A DNA stretch of 64,000 nt from Planomicrobium sp. CPCC 101079 (GCF_007859275.1 NZ_VOHC01000031.1:112343-176342); one strand, 5' to 3'. Counted from the stretch's first letter, positions 9,626 through 20,018 are shown. Translations and numbers: made by a program. Notes: generated by a model not told the origin, from the letters alone.

Positions 9626-9651
9626 TCCGGTAATTGGGATTTTTTCAATAT

Positions 9652-9686
9652 AAAAAGGCAGACGAGAAGATCTCGCCTGCCTTTTT
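9652..9686 (-). terminator. Rho-independent terminator after ndk
   Basis: A near-perfect inverted repeat (AAAAAGGCAG arms around a GATCTTC loop) ends in a T run on the minus strand, 8 bp after the ndk stop codon. The structure is almost symmetric and could also work in the other direction. Confidence 0.8.
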
Positions 9687-9694
9687 GGTCGGGA

Positions 9695-10141
9695 TTAGTT
9701 TACCCAGTTGTTGATTGTTTTTTCGTATGATACCAATTCTTCTTCTTTGAAGAACAAGCCGATTTCGCGTTCAGCGCTTTCAGCTGAATCCGAACCGTGG
9801 ATCATGTTTTTGCCGACAGTAACTGCGAAGTCGCCGCGGATTGTTCCTGGTGCTGCATCTTTAGGGTTTGTAGCGCCCATCATTTGACGTGCAGTCAAAA
9901 TAACGTTCTCGCCTTCCCAAACCATAGCGAATACAGGGCCTGATGTGATAAAGCTAACCAATTCACCGAAGAAAGGACGTTCTTTGTGTTCACCGTAATG
10001 CTCTTCTGCCAATTCAGTTGGAATTTGCATCAATTTAGCACCAACTAAGTGATAGCCTTTTTTCTCGAAACGAGCAACAATTTCACCGATTACATTGCGT
10101 TGCACGCCGTCCGGTTTAACCATTAAGAAAGTTTTTTCCAT
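9695..10141 (-). CDS. ndk: Nucleoside diphosphate kinase
   Basis: Transfers the gamma phosphate of ATP to nucleoside diphosphates through a phospho-histidine. The active-site region [16 protein letters not shown] holds the catalytic histidine, and the N-terminus [15 protein letters not shown] is typical. The frame opens 9 bases earlier, but the ATG at 10141 has GAGGAG spaced 8 bp upstream and gives 148 residues, the family length. Placed as in B. subtilis between hepT and the aro operon. Confidence 0.97.
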   Translation of the reverse strand: MEKTFLMVKPDGVQRNVIGEIVARFEKKGYHLVGAKLMQIPTELAEEHYGEHKERPFFGELVSFITSGPVFAMVWEGENVILTARQMMGATNPKDAAPGTIRGDFAVTVGKNMIHGSDSAESAEREIGLFFKEEELVSYEKTINNWVN

Positions 10142-10226
10142 TCCAAACACTCCTCTATTAAGAACTCGGGCAATTTGCCCACCCTAAAAAATACTAACAT
10201 TGTCATACTATTTGTCAACTGCCCGG

Positions 10227-11201
10227 TTAAAACTTTCTTTTTCCGATAAAGAATGCGATGTTGCGCATTGTTTTATTAGCGGTGCTTTTTGGCAAATAAG
10301 CCAATTCTTTTAAGGCCTTATTCAGGTAACGTTCACTAATTGCCCGTGATTCTTTAATAGCCGGACTCTTGCGGATCCGCTGAACGATATACAGCCGCTC
10401 TTCATCTGTCAATTCCTTGTAGAGGCTTTCTTTAAGAAGCTGGTAAATCTCCTTGTCTTTGCGCGCAAACAAAACAGGCAAAGTAATATTCCCTTGTATA
10501 AAATCACTGCCTGCTGGTTTGCCTAATTCTTCATCCGTCGACGTGAAATCCAAAATATCATCAATAATTTGAAAAGACATGCCGATAAAATAGCCAAAGC
10601 GCCGTAAATGGGCCGCTGTTTTTTCATCGGTGCCTGATACTAACGCTCCAAGTTCACAGCTAGAAGAAATCAGCAAAGCCGTTTTGCGTTTAATGCGCCG
10701 CAAATAATCCCGCATGTTCTGATCCAGCTTGTACTTGTCTTCGATTTGGATGATTTCGCCCCGGCATACTTCAATCATTGTCTTTGATAAAATCTCATGA
10801 ATATTCGGTATGTCGACTTTTGTTATATATTCCAAGGCGCGCGCCAGGATAAAGTCTCCAGTGTACATCGCTACGCTATTATTCCACTGCGCTTTGACCG
10901 TCAGCTGCCCCCTTCTCATCTCAGAGTCATCAATGACATCATCGTGAACTAACGAAGCCATATGAATCAACTCAAGCGGAACTGCCACTTGCTTCATGAC
11001 ATCAATGTTGTAATCTCCAAACTTTCCGGCAAGCAAAACAAAAACAGGTCGGATTCGTTTCCCTCCGGCCTGCAGTAAATGAAGAGAAGCGTCATTTAAT
11101 AGGTGAGAATTGGAATCCACTGCCTGTTCTAGTTCTTTTTCAATCATTTCTAACTCCGGTTTAAGGTCGGAATAGAGCAATTTCAACTTCATCTTTTCCA
11201 C
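10227..11201 (-). CDS. hepT: Heptaprenyl diphosphate synthase component II
   Basis: Catalytic subunit that extends prenyl diphosphates to the menaquinone side chain, working with HepS. Both aspartate-rich motifs of trans-prenyltransferases are present (DDVIDD near residue 90 and DDILD near 220). The chosen start is GTG at 11201, because GGGAGAAGG is spaced correctly for it; an ATG three codons later is the alternative. It follows menG by 17 bp in the hepS-menG-hepT operon. Chain length cannot be proved from sequence, but the context indicates C35. Confidence 0.94.
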   Translation of the reverse strand: MEKMKLKLLYSDLKPELEMIEKELEQAVDSNSHLLNDASLHLLQAGGKRIRPVFVLLAGKFGDYNIDVMKQVAVPLELIHMASLVHDDVIDDSEMRRGQLTVKAQWNNSVAMYTGDFILARALEYITKVDIPNIHEILSKTMIEVCRGEIIQIEDKYKLDQNMRDYLRRIKRKTALLISSSCELGALVSGTDEKTAAHLRRFGYFIGMSFQIIDDILDFTSTDEELGKPAGSDFIQGNITLPVLFARKDKEIYQLLKESLYKELTDEERLYIVQRIRKSPAIKESRAISERYLNKALKELAYLPKSTANKTMRNIAFFIGKRKF

Positions 11202-11218
11202 TAAAAAACCTTCTCCCG

Positions 11219-11932
11219 CTATTTTACTTTTTTAATGCCTAAGTGAAGCGCAGCGGCTCCTCCAGTATATGGCTTGTATTTAACCTGTTCAAATCCGACT
11301 TGGGCAAAAAGTTTAGCCAGTTGTTTCATTCCCGGAAAACTTTTCGCTGACTCTTGGAGCCAAGAATATTCTTTATAGCTTTTAGCAAACAGTTTACCGA
11401 AAACCGGCATGATAAAACGGAAATACAGCCGGAAAAAAGGCTTGAAGAGCAAGCTTTCAGGCTGAGACGTTTCAAGACAAGCAATCATCCCGCCCGGTTT
11501 TAAAACACGGTGCATTTCTGATAGCACTTGACGATAATCAGGCACATTCCGAAGGCCGAAACCTATTGTCGCAAAGTCAAAAGAGTTATCTGGAAAAGGC
11601 AATGACATCGCGTTGCCTTGGATCAATTGAACTTGAGGCAAATCTTGTGTTTTTTCAATTCCAACATTGAGCATGTTTTGGCTGAAATCCAGGCCAACGA
11701 CTTTTCCAGACTCACCAGTGGCTTTTGCCAAAGCTATCGTCCAATCAGCCGTTCCACAACACACATCGATAGCGGAAGCGCCAGGAGGAACTTGCATTTT
11801 ATGCATCGTGTCACGGCGCCATTTATTATGTTGCTGAAAACTGATGACAGAATTCATCTGATCATAATTGCCGGATATTTTTTCAAAAACTTCATGTACT
11901 CGTTGTTCTTTTGTTTTCTGCATTTTAGTCAT
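11219..11932 (-). CDS. menG: Demethylmenaquinone methyltransferase
   Basis: SAM-dependent enzyme that adds the final methyl group in menaquinone synthesis. The SAM-binding motif appears as DVCCGTADW, followed by [18 protein letters not shown] and a [10 protein letters not shown] strand, which are typical of the UbiE/MenG family. It is 237 residues long. Its ATG overlaps the hepS stop as ATGA, and hepT follows closely, so the three menaquinone genes form one unit. Confidence 0.95.
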   Translation of the reverse strand: MTKMQKTKEQRVHEVFEKISGNYDQMNSVISFQQHNKWRRDTMHKMQVPPGASAIDVCCGTADWTIALAKATGESGKVVGLDFSQNMLNVGIEKTQDLPQVQLIQGNAMSLPFPDNSFDFATIGFGLRNVPDYRQVLSEMHRVLKPGGMIACLETSQPESLLFKPFFRLYFRFIMPVFGKLFAKSYKEYSWLQESAKSFPGMKQLAKLFAQVGFEQVKYKPYTGGAAALHLGIKKVK

Positions 11933-12705
11933 CCTTCTCGGGTTAGCTGCTCAGCTCTATGCTGGTGCGGGGTTATTTGATGGAGCATAAAATGTTTAAG
12001 TTCATAGTCAAATGCGTAACCATTGACACATTTCACAATTTGACTGTGCAAATGATCCAACTTATCAATCAGCCAGTTCTCGGTATGTAAGTCATTTTGC
12101 AATGACTGCTTTAATAATCTCAATACGTGTGTCTGGCCGTCCCGTTGCAAACATTCAAGCTCTTCCGCATAACGAAGATAATTCAATGCCAGTTTAGCTA
12201 GTGGTGTGTATTCGTCATAACCGTAGAAATCATAGAAAGCGGTCAAAAGCTCGGTCTCGATCACTTCTACCGTTTCATCTATATCTGCAATTGACTGGAT
12301 CGTATCTTCGTAAAAAGAAGCTTTTTTTTCACTAACATGCACAATTGCGGTCGCTAATCTTTGAATAAGCGGAATGTTTTTCAAATTGGTCAGCATATAA
12401 TAATAGATTCCACTATAAAAATCGCCCGCTAAAACCGTCAACTGCTGTTTTTTTGTTACTGGAGCATCCTCTTTGACTTGATCATGGGCGTGCAGGGCAG
12501 CATAAACGATCGATACTGTTTTTGCAGAGGCTTCTATTTTGCCTGACCATTGCTTACCGTCCAAAAAAGGCAATAGCAAAAAAAACAACCGCGTCTGCTC
12601 AACAGAGGGACCTGCAGTATATTTCTCGAGCGTCCGCTGTTGTACCGCTTTTAAAACGTCGATTTCCATGGAAGTTATTTTAGACTGTATTTGCTGTAGA
12701 TTCAT
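11929..12705 (-). CDS. hepS: Heptaprenyl diphosphate synthase component I
   Basis: Small regulatory subunit of heptaprenyl diphosphate synthase; it lacks the aspartate-rich motifs and needs HepT for activity. The frame opens at 12723, but the ATG at 12705 (MNLQQIQSK, 258 residues) has GGAG spaced 8 bp upstream and is the better start. Its family is poorly conserved, so the call leans on position (mtrB-hepS-menG-hepT as in B. subtilis) as well as sequence. Confidence 0.88.
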   Translation of the reverse strand: MNLQQIQSKITSMEIDVLKAVQQRTLEKYTAGPSVEQTRLFFLLLPFLDGKQWSGKIEASAKTVSIVYAALHAHDQVKEDAPVTKKQQLTVLAGDFYSGIYYYMLTNLKNIPLIQRLATAIVHVSEKKASFYEDTIQSIADIDETVEVIETELLTAFYDFYGYDEYTPLAKLALNYLRYAEELECLQRDGQTHVLRLLKQSLQNDLHTENWLIDKLDHLHSQIVKCVNGYAFDYELKHFMLHQITPHQHRAEQLTREG

Positions 12706-12782
12706 ACTGCTTGCTCCATTCATGATTTCGACATACCACTTTAGTATATCACAGGCTCTACATTACCTTCATGTAATATAGC

Positions 12783-13004
12783 CTATTTTTTCGATTCGCT
12801 TTCCACGATGCCAAAAGCGGAATGCACTTCTGCTTTTCCACGTATTTTCATAGCGGAAGTATGTTCTGTGAATTGGGCGATCATCACTTCACCTTTATCC
12901 AGCTTCTCTGTATGATGAAATTTCGTGTCATTGCCACGCGTCAATCCGATGACATTGACTCCATCTTCTTGTGCCCGGATGATAATATACTCTGTCTGTG
13001 CCAT
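12783..13004 (-). CDS. mtrB: Tryptophan RNA-binding attenuation protein (TRAP)
   Basis: A 73-residue protein whose family forms an 11-mer ring that binds tryptophan and wraps target RNA with G/UAG triplets. In B. subtilis it terminates transcription of the trp operon. The sequence carries the family landmarks: [22 protein letters not shown] and the basic [10 protein letters not shown] segment that contains RNA contacts. It follows folE as in B. subtilis mtrAB. No trp operon and no repeated GAG/TAG leader was found in this window, so its target lies elsewhere. Confidence 0.95.
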   Translation of the reverse strand: MAQTEYIIIRAQEDGVNVIGLTRGNDTKFHHTEKLDKGEVMIAQFTEHTSAMKIRGKAEVHSAFGIVESESKK

Positions 13005-13028
13005 TCACTTTCACCTGCTTTTAATAAT

Positions 13029-13613
13029 TTAGTCCATCTTTATATAAGAAATGATTTCAGAACGTTTAACAGCGTCTTCTTCAAAGACTCCTCTTGACAC
13101 AGCGGTAACTGTTTTAGCTCCTGGTTTTTTTATGCCTCTCATTGTCATGCACAAATGTTCGGCTTCAACCATGACAAAAACGCCGTGCGGATTTAATGTG
13201 TCCACTAATGAATCGGCAATTGTCGAAGTGATTCGCTCTTGAAGCTGAGGCCGCTTGGCGACCGTTTCCACAGCTCTTGCCAATTTGCTCAATCCGGTCA
13301 CAACACCGTCACGTGGAATATATGCAACATGGGCTTTGCCGAAAAACGGAACCAAATGATGTTCGCACATCGAGTAGAACGGTATATCTTTTACGAGCAC
13401 TAATTCCTCATGGCCTTCATGGAACACGGTTTTAAAAAATTCTTTCGGATCTTCGTTCAATCCTGAAAAAACTTCCGCATACATTTTCGCAACCCGTTTT
13501 GGTGTATCCCGTATGCCTTCACGTTCAACATCTTCTCCGACCGCTTCCAAAATCATGGCAACAGCTTTTTCAATTTTATCTAAATCTACGTTTTGCAACT
13601 CCATATCAATCAC
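13029..13613 (-). CDS. folE: GTP cyclohydrolase I
   Basis: Converts GTP to dihydroneopterin triphosphate, the first step of folate synthesis. The zinc and active-site segments are visible: [20 protein letters not shown] and the [11 protein letters not shown] block. The frame is open from 13637, but a GTG at 13613 has a perfect AGGAGG spaced 7 bp upstream, giving 194 residues; an ATG at 13604 is the fallback. Called mtrA in B. subtilis, where it is likewise followed by mtrB. Confidence 0.95.
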   Translation of the reverse strand: MIDMELQNVDLDKIEKAVAMILEAVGEDVEREGIRDTPKRVAKMYAEVFSGLNEDPKEFFKTVFHEGHEELVLVKDIPFYSMCEHHLVPFFGKAHVAYIPRDGVVTGLSKLARAVETVAKRPQLQERITSTIADSLVDTLNPHGVFVMVEAEHLCMTMRGIKKPGAKTVTAVSRGVFEEDAVKRSEIISYIKMD

Positions 13614-13779
13614 TCTGTTTCCTCCTGTTGAAAACATATCTATTTTACTTCTGGAATAGTGCAGTTAACTCTATACCAATACTGTTATATATGAACGCAT
13701 ACCGACATCATACAAGCGCTTGCTCATTTCTCACATGAATCGTAGCATATGGCGTTGGGATTGGCAAAATCGGAAGCTT

Positions 13780-13826
13780 AAAAAAAGAATGGCTTTTGCG
13801 GGAACTTGTCTCGCAAAAGCCATTCT
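13780..13826 (-). terminator. Strong rho-independent terminator after the HU gene
   Basis: A long stem (GAATGGCTTTTGCG pairing across an 11-nt loop) runs into seven T on the minus strand, about 20 bp after the HU stop codon. It separates the HU gene from folE. Confidence 0.9.
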
Positions 13827-13843
13827 ATGTACATCACTGAAGA

Positions 13844-14116
13844 TTATTTCACTGCGTCTTTAAGCGCTTTACCTGGCTTAAATGCAGGAATTTTGCTTGC
13901 AGCGATTTCGATTTCAGCACCAGTTTGCGGGTTGCGTCCTTTGCGAGCTGCACGCTCACGAACTTCAAAGTTACCAAATCCAATTAATTGCACTTTGTCA
14001 CCTTGAGTTAAAGCATTTTGAATCGTTTCAAATGCAGCGTCAACTGCTTTAGCAGCATCCTTACGAGAAATTTCAGCCGCTTCAGCAACAGAGTTCACTA
14101 ATTCTGTCTTGTTCAT
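13844..14116 (-). CDS. hup: DNA-binding protein HU
   Basis: Histone-like nucleoid protein of 90 residues that bends and compacts DNA as a dimer. The HU signature [21 protein letters not shown] lies at about residues 46-66, and the protein ends in [12 protein letters not shown]. The start is the ATG at 14116 (MNKTELV), 8 bp after GGAGG; the earlier GTG is part of the ribosome site. B. subtilis calls it hbs. It is a single-gene unit with its own terminator. Confidence 0.97.
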   Translation of the reverse strand: MNKTELVNSVAEAAEISRKDAAKAVDAAFETIQNALTQGDKVQLIGFGNFEVRERAARKGRNPQTGAEIEIAASKIPAFKPGKALKDAVK

Positions 14117-14287
14117 GCTATTCACCTCCTCTCAAAGGGGATGCAATCCATTAATCCTGTAAAAAGAGTATCATAACGAAAAATGCATAGCAACAACTAA
14201 TACCGCGGGATAGCGATAAATCGGTTGATTATTTCCAAATAATAACTTTTATTCAACTTTCGCATCAAAATCACGTCAAACCGCAGT
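14117..14287 (-). promoter_or_regulatory. HU upstream region, likely promoters
   Basis: The 171-bp AT-rich gap before the HU gene carries no reading frame. On the minus strand a possible promoter pair (TTGAAT, 17 bp, AATAAT) and a second -10-like TATGAT nearer the gene are visible. In B. subtilis this is the place of spoIVA; no trace of it is seen. Confidence 0.35.
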
Positions 14288-14998
14288 TTATTTATTATTA
14301 AAAACCGGTTCTTTGTTTTTGTCGATAGTATATGGCAAAGAGTATGCCGGCACAACCGGATTCTTTTCATACAACAAGAAGCGGATATCTTCGCCTTCTT
14401 TCAGCTCTCCGTCATATTCCTGGATCGCTGTATAAAGGTCCATTGAATAGTCGACGTAAATATCCCCGCTTCCAGTTATGACAAACGGCAAATTTCTTCC
14501 GCTGTATGGGCTTACTACTGTCGGCTCTTCTTTCATGCCCATCGCTTCGTGGTTGAACTTATAAACGTTGTCGGCGAGAATCTCGGAAATCGGCACTTGT
14601 CCAGCATTTGCGCTTTTTCTGATATTAATTGAACGAATCGCTTCCGCAATCCGCAAATCGACCAACTTAACGGTTGGATTTTCTTCAACATCCATCAACA
14701 CATACTGGAAAATGCCGCCTGTTTCAAATGCATTGGGCGGTACTTCGGCCATATGCGCCGGTACAAGTTTGGAGAAATCGATCGGATACTTGATAAACTG
14801 ATCGACATCCATATCCCGTGTCTTGATCGGCAAAAGATTGCCGCTTGCTCCCCGATATTGGTTTACGGCATTTTGCACAGTGATCAGTTGCTCTTCATAT
14901 GGAATCTGGTTTTCAGCCCGTTCGCTTTCTGGATACATGCACCCTGACAATAACAGCAAACAAGTTAACATAATAAATATATCAGCTATCTTTTTCAT
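14288..14998 (-). CDS. yphF: YphF-like lipoprotein (DUF3939-type)
   Basis: A 236-residue predicted lipoprotein. It begins MKKIADIF, has a hydrophobic stretch ending in LLLSGC, and the lipobox cysteine would be lipidated and anchored to the outer face of the membrane. The longer frame from 15064 adds residues before the signal peptide and overlaps yphE, whereas the ATG at 14998 follows GAGGTGG. Position beside yphE and gpsA matches B. subtilis yphF. Molecular function is unknown; the family name is from memory. Confidence 0.75.
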   Translation of the reverse strand: MKKIADIFIMLTCLLLLSGCMYPESERAENQIPYEEQLITVQNAVNQYRGASGNLLPIKTRDMDVDQFIKYPIDFSKLVPAHMAEVPPNAFETGGIFQYVLMDVEENPTVKLVDLRIAEAIRSINIRKSANAGQVPISEILADNVYKFNHEAMGMKEEPTVVSPYSGRNLPFVITGSGDIYVDYSMDLYTAIQEYDGELKEGEDIRFLLYEKNPVVPAYSLPYTIDKNKEPVFNNK

Positions 14999-15008
14999 CT
15001 TTTCCACC

Positions 15009-15212
15009 TCACGCGCTGCCGGTTGGGCCGCTGAATACCGTGAACACTGTAATAAAGAATCCAAGAATCAGCAAAATATATGCGATTAATGCTACAAGAA
15101 ATTTAAGAATGCCGTTCGATATTTTGTATCTGCTTACATAAATCAATCCCATGGAAAGAAGCAAAAAACCGATCCCGGCAAACGATACCCACATTTTATC
15201 TAAAGAACTCAT
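15009..15212 (-). CDS. yphE: Small membrane protein YphE (DUF2768)
   Basis: A 67-residue protein with two hydrophobic helices (about residues 7-25 and 34-58) and little else, so probably a two-pass membrane protein. It lies between gpsA and the yphF lipoprotein in the same order as B. subtilis, where the equivalent is DUF2768. It ends 10 bp before the yphF start and is probably co-transcribed with it. Function unknown. Confidence 0.75.
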   Translation of the reverse strand: MSSLDKMWVSFAGIGFLLLSMGLIYVSRYKISNGILKFLVALIAYILLILGFFITVFTVFSGPTGSA

Positions 15213-15253
15213 AATAGGCCGCCTTTCTTTCAGTTTCAGTCAATAGTATAGCA

Positions 15254-15292
15254 TAAAAAAAGAAGGGGCTCAGGCTCTCCTCCCCTCCTTTT
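15254..15292 (-). terminator. Rho-independent terminator after gpsA
   Basis: On the minus strand a GGAGGGG arm pairs with a CCCCTTCT arm across a short loop and is followed by a run of T, 8 bp after the gpsA stop. Confidence 0.75.
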
Positions 15293-15299
15293 GTGACAA

Positions 15300-16319
15300 T
15301 TAAAGCAAGTTAATCAGATCTTCCATTTCATTTTTCTTGTTTCTGGCCATTAAAGCATTTACCGCTTGATCAGTTGTTATACCGTCAAACAATACCGAAT
15401 GCAAAGCTGCAGTAATAGGCATCGGAACGTCGTATTTCTGGGCCAGTTGATGTGCCGCTTTCGTCGTGCGGATTCCTTCTACGACCATGCCCATTTCCTC
15501 GAGCACTTCTTCGATTGTTTTGCCTTTGCCGAGCATATTGCCGGCACGCCAATTTCTTGAGTGGACACTTGTGCATGTAACGATCAAGTCTCCGACACCT
15601 GTAAGACCGGAGAACGTCAATGGCGTTGCGCCCATCTTGACACCCAGGCGAGCGATCTCCGCAAGCCCACGCGTCATCAAAGCAGCTTTGGCGTTATCTC
15701 CAAAGCCCAAGCCTGTCGTGATGCCTACAGCGAGGGCAATGATGTTTTTCAATGCTCCTCCCAGTTCTACGCCAATAACGTCCGTATTCGTGTAGACGCG
15801 GAAATACTGATTCATGAACATGTCTTGGACGCGCTCTGCAGAAGCCGTGTTCCGGCATGCTGCTGTCACAGTTGTCGGCTGTTCCTGCACCACTTCTTCC
15901 GCATGACTCGGCCCTGACAGTACGACAATATCTTCAATCCACTGCTCCGGTATTTCCTCTTCAATCATTTCACTGATGCGTTTAAGTGAATCCGGCTCGA
16001 TGCCTTTTGAGACATGGACGAACAACACTTTCTTATCAAGTGTTTCCCGAATACTTGCGCATACTTCCCGTATGGCTTTTGTCGGAACAGCCAGTACCAA
16101 AACATCAGCATGCTTTACTGCTTCAGACAACTCGGCAGTCGCAACCAAGTTCTCCGGCAACCGGATATTTTTCAAATATTTGCTGTTTGTATGCTGGTTA
16201 ATTTCTTCCGCTTGTTCCTGGCGGTGTGTCCATATTAGTAAATCCTGGCTATTTTGGGCAAGAACGTATCCTAACGCCGTTCCCCAGCTGCCTGCACCAA
16301 AAATCGAAACTTTTTCCAT
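15300..16319 (-). CDS. gpsA: Glycerol-3-phosphate dehydrogenase [NAD(P)+]
   Basis: Reduces dihydroxyacetone phosphate to sn-glycerol-3-phosphate for phospholipid synthesis. At 339 residues it has the usual size. It starts with the dinucleotide-binding pattern GAGSWGTALGYVL, and the catalytic lysine region ELGGALKNIIALAVGI and a TTKAAHQLA segment are present. It follows der by 23 bp and ends at a clear terminator, so der-gpsA is likely one transcript. Confidence 0.97.
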   Translation of the reverse strand: MEKVSIFGAGSWGTALGYVLAQNSQDLLIWTHRQEQAEEINQHTNSKYLKNIRLPENLVATAELSEAVKHADVLVLAVPTKAIREVCASIRETLDKKVLFVHVSKGIEPDSLKRISEMIEEEIPEQWIEDIVVLSGPSHAEEVVQEQPTTVTAACRNTASAERVQDMFMNQYFRVYTNTDVIGVELGGALKNIIALAVGITTGLGFGDNAKAALMTRGLAEIARLGVKMGATPLTFSGLTGVGDLIVTCTSVHSRNWRAGNMLGKGKTIEEVLEEMGMVVEGIRTTKAAHQLAQKYDVPMPITAALHSVLFDGITTDQAVNALMARNKKNEMEDLINLL

Positions 16320-16342
16320 GCTTCTACACCACCTCTAAACTA

Positions 16343-17653
16343 TTAAGTTCGTGCTCTCGTAATCAGACGGAGCGGCGTGCCTTCGAAATCAAAGCTTTCG
16401 CGGATCCGGTTCTGTAAAAATCGTTCGTAACTAAAGTGCATCAGTTCCGGTTCATTGACAAAGACAACAAACGTCGGCGGCTGGATAGCCACCTGGGTCG
16501 CATAGTATAGGCGCAATCGGCGGCCTTTATCCGTTGGAGCCGGATTCATCGCGACAGCATCTTCGATTACTTCATTCAAGATACTCGACTGGATTCGTCT
16601 TGAGTGGTTTTCATTCACCCGGTTGATGACTTCAAGCACATTATGGACACGTTTCCCGCTTAGCGCAGAAACAAACATAATCGGCGCATAGTCCAAGAAT
16701 AGGAAATGCTCGCGGATTTTCCGCGTCATGACATTCATCGTTTTTTCGTCTTTTTCAATGGCATCCCATTTGTTGACGATAATGATAACCGCTTTTCCTG
16801 CTTCGTGTGCATAACCGGCTATTTTTTTGTCTTGTTCTTGAATGCCCTCTTCTGCATTTAAAACAACTAAAACAACATCAGAACGTTCTATCGCCCGAAG
16901 CGCACGCAATACACTGTATTTTTCAGTTGATTCATAAACTTTCCCTTTTTTGCGCATACCGGCTGTATCTATGATGACGTATGGCTGTCCGTCATATTCA
17001 TATTGGGTATCAACAGCATCTCGGGTCGTGCCTGCCACTTCACTGACGATTACCCGCTCTTCACCAAGAAAGGAGTTGACAAGCGACGATTTGCCGACAT
17101 TCGGACGGCCAATCAAAGAGAATTTGATAACATCGTCCGGATATTCGCCCTCATCGTCTTGCGGGAAGTTTTTCGCCACTTCATCCAGCAAATCACCAAG
17201 GCCAAGGCCGTGTGAGCCTGAAATCGGATACGGTTCACCCATCCCTAAAGTATAGAAATCATAAATCATATGGCGCATATCCGGGTTATCGATTTTATTG
17301 ACTGCCAAGATAACCGGCTTTTTCGTGCGGTATAAAATTTTTGCCACTTGTTCATCCTGCGCTGTAACGCCATCACGCCCGTTAACGAGGAAAATGATTA
17401 CATCCGCTTCGTCCATAGCGATTTCAGCCTGCTGGCGAATTTGTTCCAGGAACGGTTCATCTCGAAGATCGATCCCGCCTGTATCAATAATATTGAATTC
17501 GTGTGTCAGCCAATCTGCTGAACTATAGATACGGTCACGAGTAACTCCTGGAATATCCTCCACAATGGAAACCCGTTCCCCAACTATACGATTAAAAATC
17601 GTTGACTTGCCTACGTTTGGCCGTCCGACGATTGCTACTACCGGTTTTGACAT
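16343..17653 (-). CDS. der: Ribosome-assembly GTPase Der (EngA)
   Basis: Essential GTPase with two tandem G domains that helps mature the 50S subunit. Two GRPNVGKS P-loops (near residues 10 and 182), two DTAG/DTGG switch motifs, and NKID and NKWD specificity motifs are visible, with a C-terminal KH-like domain. The frame is open to 17713. The ATG at 17653 ([10 protein letters not shown], 436 residues) matches the family start; an ATG four codons earlier sits too close to the GGAAGG site. Confidence 0.96.
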   Translation of the reverse strand: MSKPVVAIVGRPNVGKSTIFNRIVGERVSIVEDIPGVTRDRIYSSADWLTHEFNIIDTGGIDLRDEPFLEQIRQQAEIAMDEADVIIFLVNGRDGVTAQDEQVAKILYRTKKPVILAVNKIDNPDMRHMIYDFYTLGMGEPYPISGSHGLGLGDLLDEVAKNFPQDDEGEYPDDVIKFSLIGRPNVGKSSLVNSFLGEERVIVSEVAGTTRDAVDTQYEYDGQPYVIIDTAGMRKKGKVYESTEKYSVLRALRAIERSDVVLVVLNAEEGIQEQDKKIAGYAHEAGKAVIIIVNKWDAIEKDEKTMNVMTRKIREHFLFLDYAPIMFVSALSGKRVHNVLEVINRVNENHSRRIQSSILNEVIEDAVAMNPAPTDKGRRLRLYYATQVAIQPPTFVVFVNEPELMHFSYERFLQNRIRESFDFEGTPLRLITRART

Positions 17654-17697
17654 AATTTTTTTCATCCTTCCAACTTCATATATTGCTATTATACACG

Positions 17698-17736
17698 AAA
17701 AAGGCGATGGCATCTTCTAAATGTCCATCGCCTTTA
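17698..17736 (-). terminator. Rho-independent terminator after fni
   Basis: A 12-bp stem (AAAGGCGATGGA with its complement) and a T run follow the fni stop codon on the minus strand and separate fni from der. Confidence 0.85.
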
Positions 17737-17748
17737 TAGGTGCAATAT

Positions 17749-18804
17749 TCAGTTTTTCGACCGGTTTGCAAAAGAGGATGGATCAAAGCCGCGAACTGTC
17801 AGATAATGAAACAGTTCTCCTGAGATAACAGCCGGGCAATGAGCCAGTTCGGAAAGGCTTTTGGCGCCGAGAGCCGTCATCATCATCGCCAGATCTTCAT
17901 ATAGCGAGTAGATTTCTGAAATCAGCTCTTTTTCTCCCTTTTCCATCGCAATCCTTAAAAAAGAACCTGCTAAACCAACAGCATCTGCACCTAGAATAAA
18001 GGCTTTCAGCATGTCCAACGCATTTCGGATGCCTCCGGAAGCAAAGATCGTCTTGCCAAAAACGCTGTCCGCTTCAACAATAGCCGCGGCGGTCGGAATT
18101 CCCCAATCCTGAAAATAAACAAGCTTTCTAAGTCGCCGTTCATTTTCAATCGAAGCAAAATTCGTGCCGCCAAAGCCGCTGACATCAATTGCCGCAATAT
18201 CCGAAGCAGCTAATTGTCCGGCTGCTTCACGGGAAATGCCGAATCCGGTTTCTTTTACAATGACCGGGACATTCACCTGATCCGCAATTTGCTGAATCCG
18301 TTCCAGTGCTCCTTTAAAATCGCGGTCGCCTTCTGGCATTGTCAATTCCTGGATAACATTCAAATGGATTTGCAGCGCATTAGCCTCAATCATTTCGACA
18401 GCTTCTTTAGCCTGCTGGACACTCGCTTCGCTCCCAAGATTGGCAAACAAGATGCCATCAGGGTTTTCCTTGCGGACAATTTTGTAGGTATCCCGTTCGG
18501 CCGGATCTTTCAGCGCCGACATTTGAGAACCGACCGCCATGGCCATGCCAGTTTCTTTTGCAGCGCGCGCCAATAATGCGTTCAGCCTCTCAGTCTCAGC
18601 TCCACCGCCGCCTGTCATGGCATTAATAAAAACAGGTGATTTTAAATGCAAATCACCTGTTTCTGGTTGGAGGAGGATATCTTCCACTCCTAAACCAGGA
18701 AGCGCCTGATGGACTAAACGGATGTCATCAAACATCGTTCTTGATTCTTGTGAAGTGGATAAAGCAAATTGAATATGGTCCATCTTCCGTTCTGCTCTCG
18801 ACAT
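17749..18804 (-). CDS. fni: Isopentenyl-diphosphate delta-isomerase, type 2
   Basis: FMN- and NADPH-dependent enzyme that interconverts isopentenyl and dimethylallyl diphosphate, supplying precursors for the prenyl chains made by HepST. At 351 residues it has the family length. Landmarks include FINAMTGGGG near residue 58, AVGSQMSAL, and the flavin/phosphate-binding SGGIRN near the C-terminal third. Its ATG follows the ypfD stop codon without a gap, so the two are co-transcribed. Confidence 0.95.
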   Translation of the reverse strand: MSRAERKMDHIQFALSTSQESRTMFDDIRLVHQALPGLGVEDILLQPETGDLHLKSPVFINAMTGGGGAETERLNALLARAAKETGMAMAVGSQMSALKDPAERDTYKIVRKENPDGILFANLGSEASVQQAKEAVEMIEANALQIHLNVIQELTMPEGDRDFKGALERIQQIADQVNVPVIVKETGFGISREAAGQLAASDIAAIDVSGFGGTNFASIENERRLRKLVYFQDWGIPTAAAIVEADSVFGKTIFASGGIRNALDMLKAFILGADAVGLAGSFLRIAMEKGEKELISEIYSLYEDLAMMMTALGAKSLSELAHCPAVISGELFHYLTVRGFDPSSFANRSKN

Positions 18805-19950
18805 TTATTCGGATTTAAACCCTTTTAGTTTATCTCCGATAACATCTCTGATTGAAAAGCCAGAAGATTCTTCCGGGGCTTCATACTCAGTGAAATCCGG
18901 CTCCGCTTCTTTTTCTTGAAGCTCTTTAATGCTGAGGGACAGGCGTTTTTCCGCTTTATTCACTTCGATTACCTTCACTTGGACTTCTTGTCCTTCTTTT
19001 AGCAGTTCGTTCGGTGTAGCGATATGTTTATGCGCGATTTGTGAAATATGGACTAACCCTTCAACTCCAGGCATCACTTCGACAAAGGCGCCATAGCTGA
19101 CAAGGCGTTTGACCGTTCCCGTATGAACAGAACCTTTAGGGGCTTTTTCTTCGATAGCATCCCAAGGCCCCGGCAAAGTATCTTTGATGGACAATGAAAT
19201 ACGTTCTGAATCCCGGTCCACCGATAGAACTTTAACGGTCACTTCTTGGCCTTCTGTCACTACATCAGAAACTTTATCGACGTGCTCATGGGATAACTGC
19301 GAAATATGGACTAGTCCATCTACGCCTCCGATATCCACAAAAGCGCCGAATGATGCAATGCGCTGGACTTTGCCTTTTAATTGGTCGCCCGCATGGATGG
19401 TTTCCATCACATGGACTTTTTGTGATTCTTTTTCTTTTTCTACGACTGCGCGATGCGAAAGAATCAAACGATTGTTTTCTTTTTCCATTTCCACAATTTT
19501 AAAAGTCATGACTTTTCCTTTGTAATCATCAAATGATTCAACGAAATAATCTTCCACCAGTGATGCTGGCACAAAGCCGCGAACTCCTAAATCTACAACT
19601 AGTCCGCCTTTTACAACGTCTTTCACTTCGGCTTCGATGATTTCGCCGGACTGGAACTTTCCTTCGAGTTCATCCCAAGCTTGTTCTGCGTCCACTTTGC
19701 GTTTTGATAACACATAGTTTTCATCTTCCACTTTAGTAATGACTAGATCCAGCTCATCTCCTACTTGCACTGAATCAGAAGCTTTTTCAATATGGAGGCT
19801 TGATAACTCGCTGATTGGGATGATGCCATCAAAAGGTGCTCCATTGATCGTTACAGTTACTGCTTTTTCTTCAATTTTATCAACTATTCCCTTTACGCGA
19901 TCTCCAACTTGGAAATCACTGTTTTCCATCATGTTCATTTCCTCAGACAT
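18805..19950 (-). CDS. ypfD: S1 RNA-binding domain protein (30S ribosomal protein S1 homolog)
   Basis: A 381-residue protein with four successive S1 (OB-fold) domains, visible as repeats of [31 protein letters not shown] at about 16-90, 100-170, 185-255 and 272-345. Firmicute homologs resemble ribosomal S1 but have fewer domains and need not be ribosomal. It is placed between plsC-cmk and fni as in B. subtilis ypfD. Function is probably RNA binding during translation. Confidence 0.92.
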   Translation of the reverse strand: MSEEMNMMENSDFQVGDRVKGIVDKIEEKAVTVTINGAPFDGIIPISELSSLHIEKASDSVQVGDELDLVITKVEDENYVLSKRKVDAEQAWDELEGKFQSGEIIEAEVKDVVKGGLVVDLGVRGFVPASLVEDYFVESFDDYKGKVMTFKIVEMEKENNRLILSHRAVVEKEKESQKVHVMETIHAGDQLKGKVQRIASFGAFVDIGGVDGLVHISQLSHEHVDKVSDVVTEGQEVTVKVLSVDRDSERISLSIKDTLPGPWDAIEEKAPKGSVHTGTVKRLVSYGAFVEVMPGVEGLVHISQIAHKHIATPNELLKEGQEVQVKVIEVNKAEKRLSLSIKELQEKEAEPDFTEYEAPEESSGFSIRDVIGDKLKGFKSE

Positions 19951-20018
19951 AAGTAGCCCTCCTTCACAAACTATCCACTTTCTATTTTATGCGAATTCTC
20001 TAATAAAAACAAAAATTA

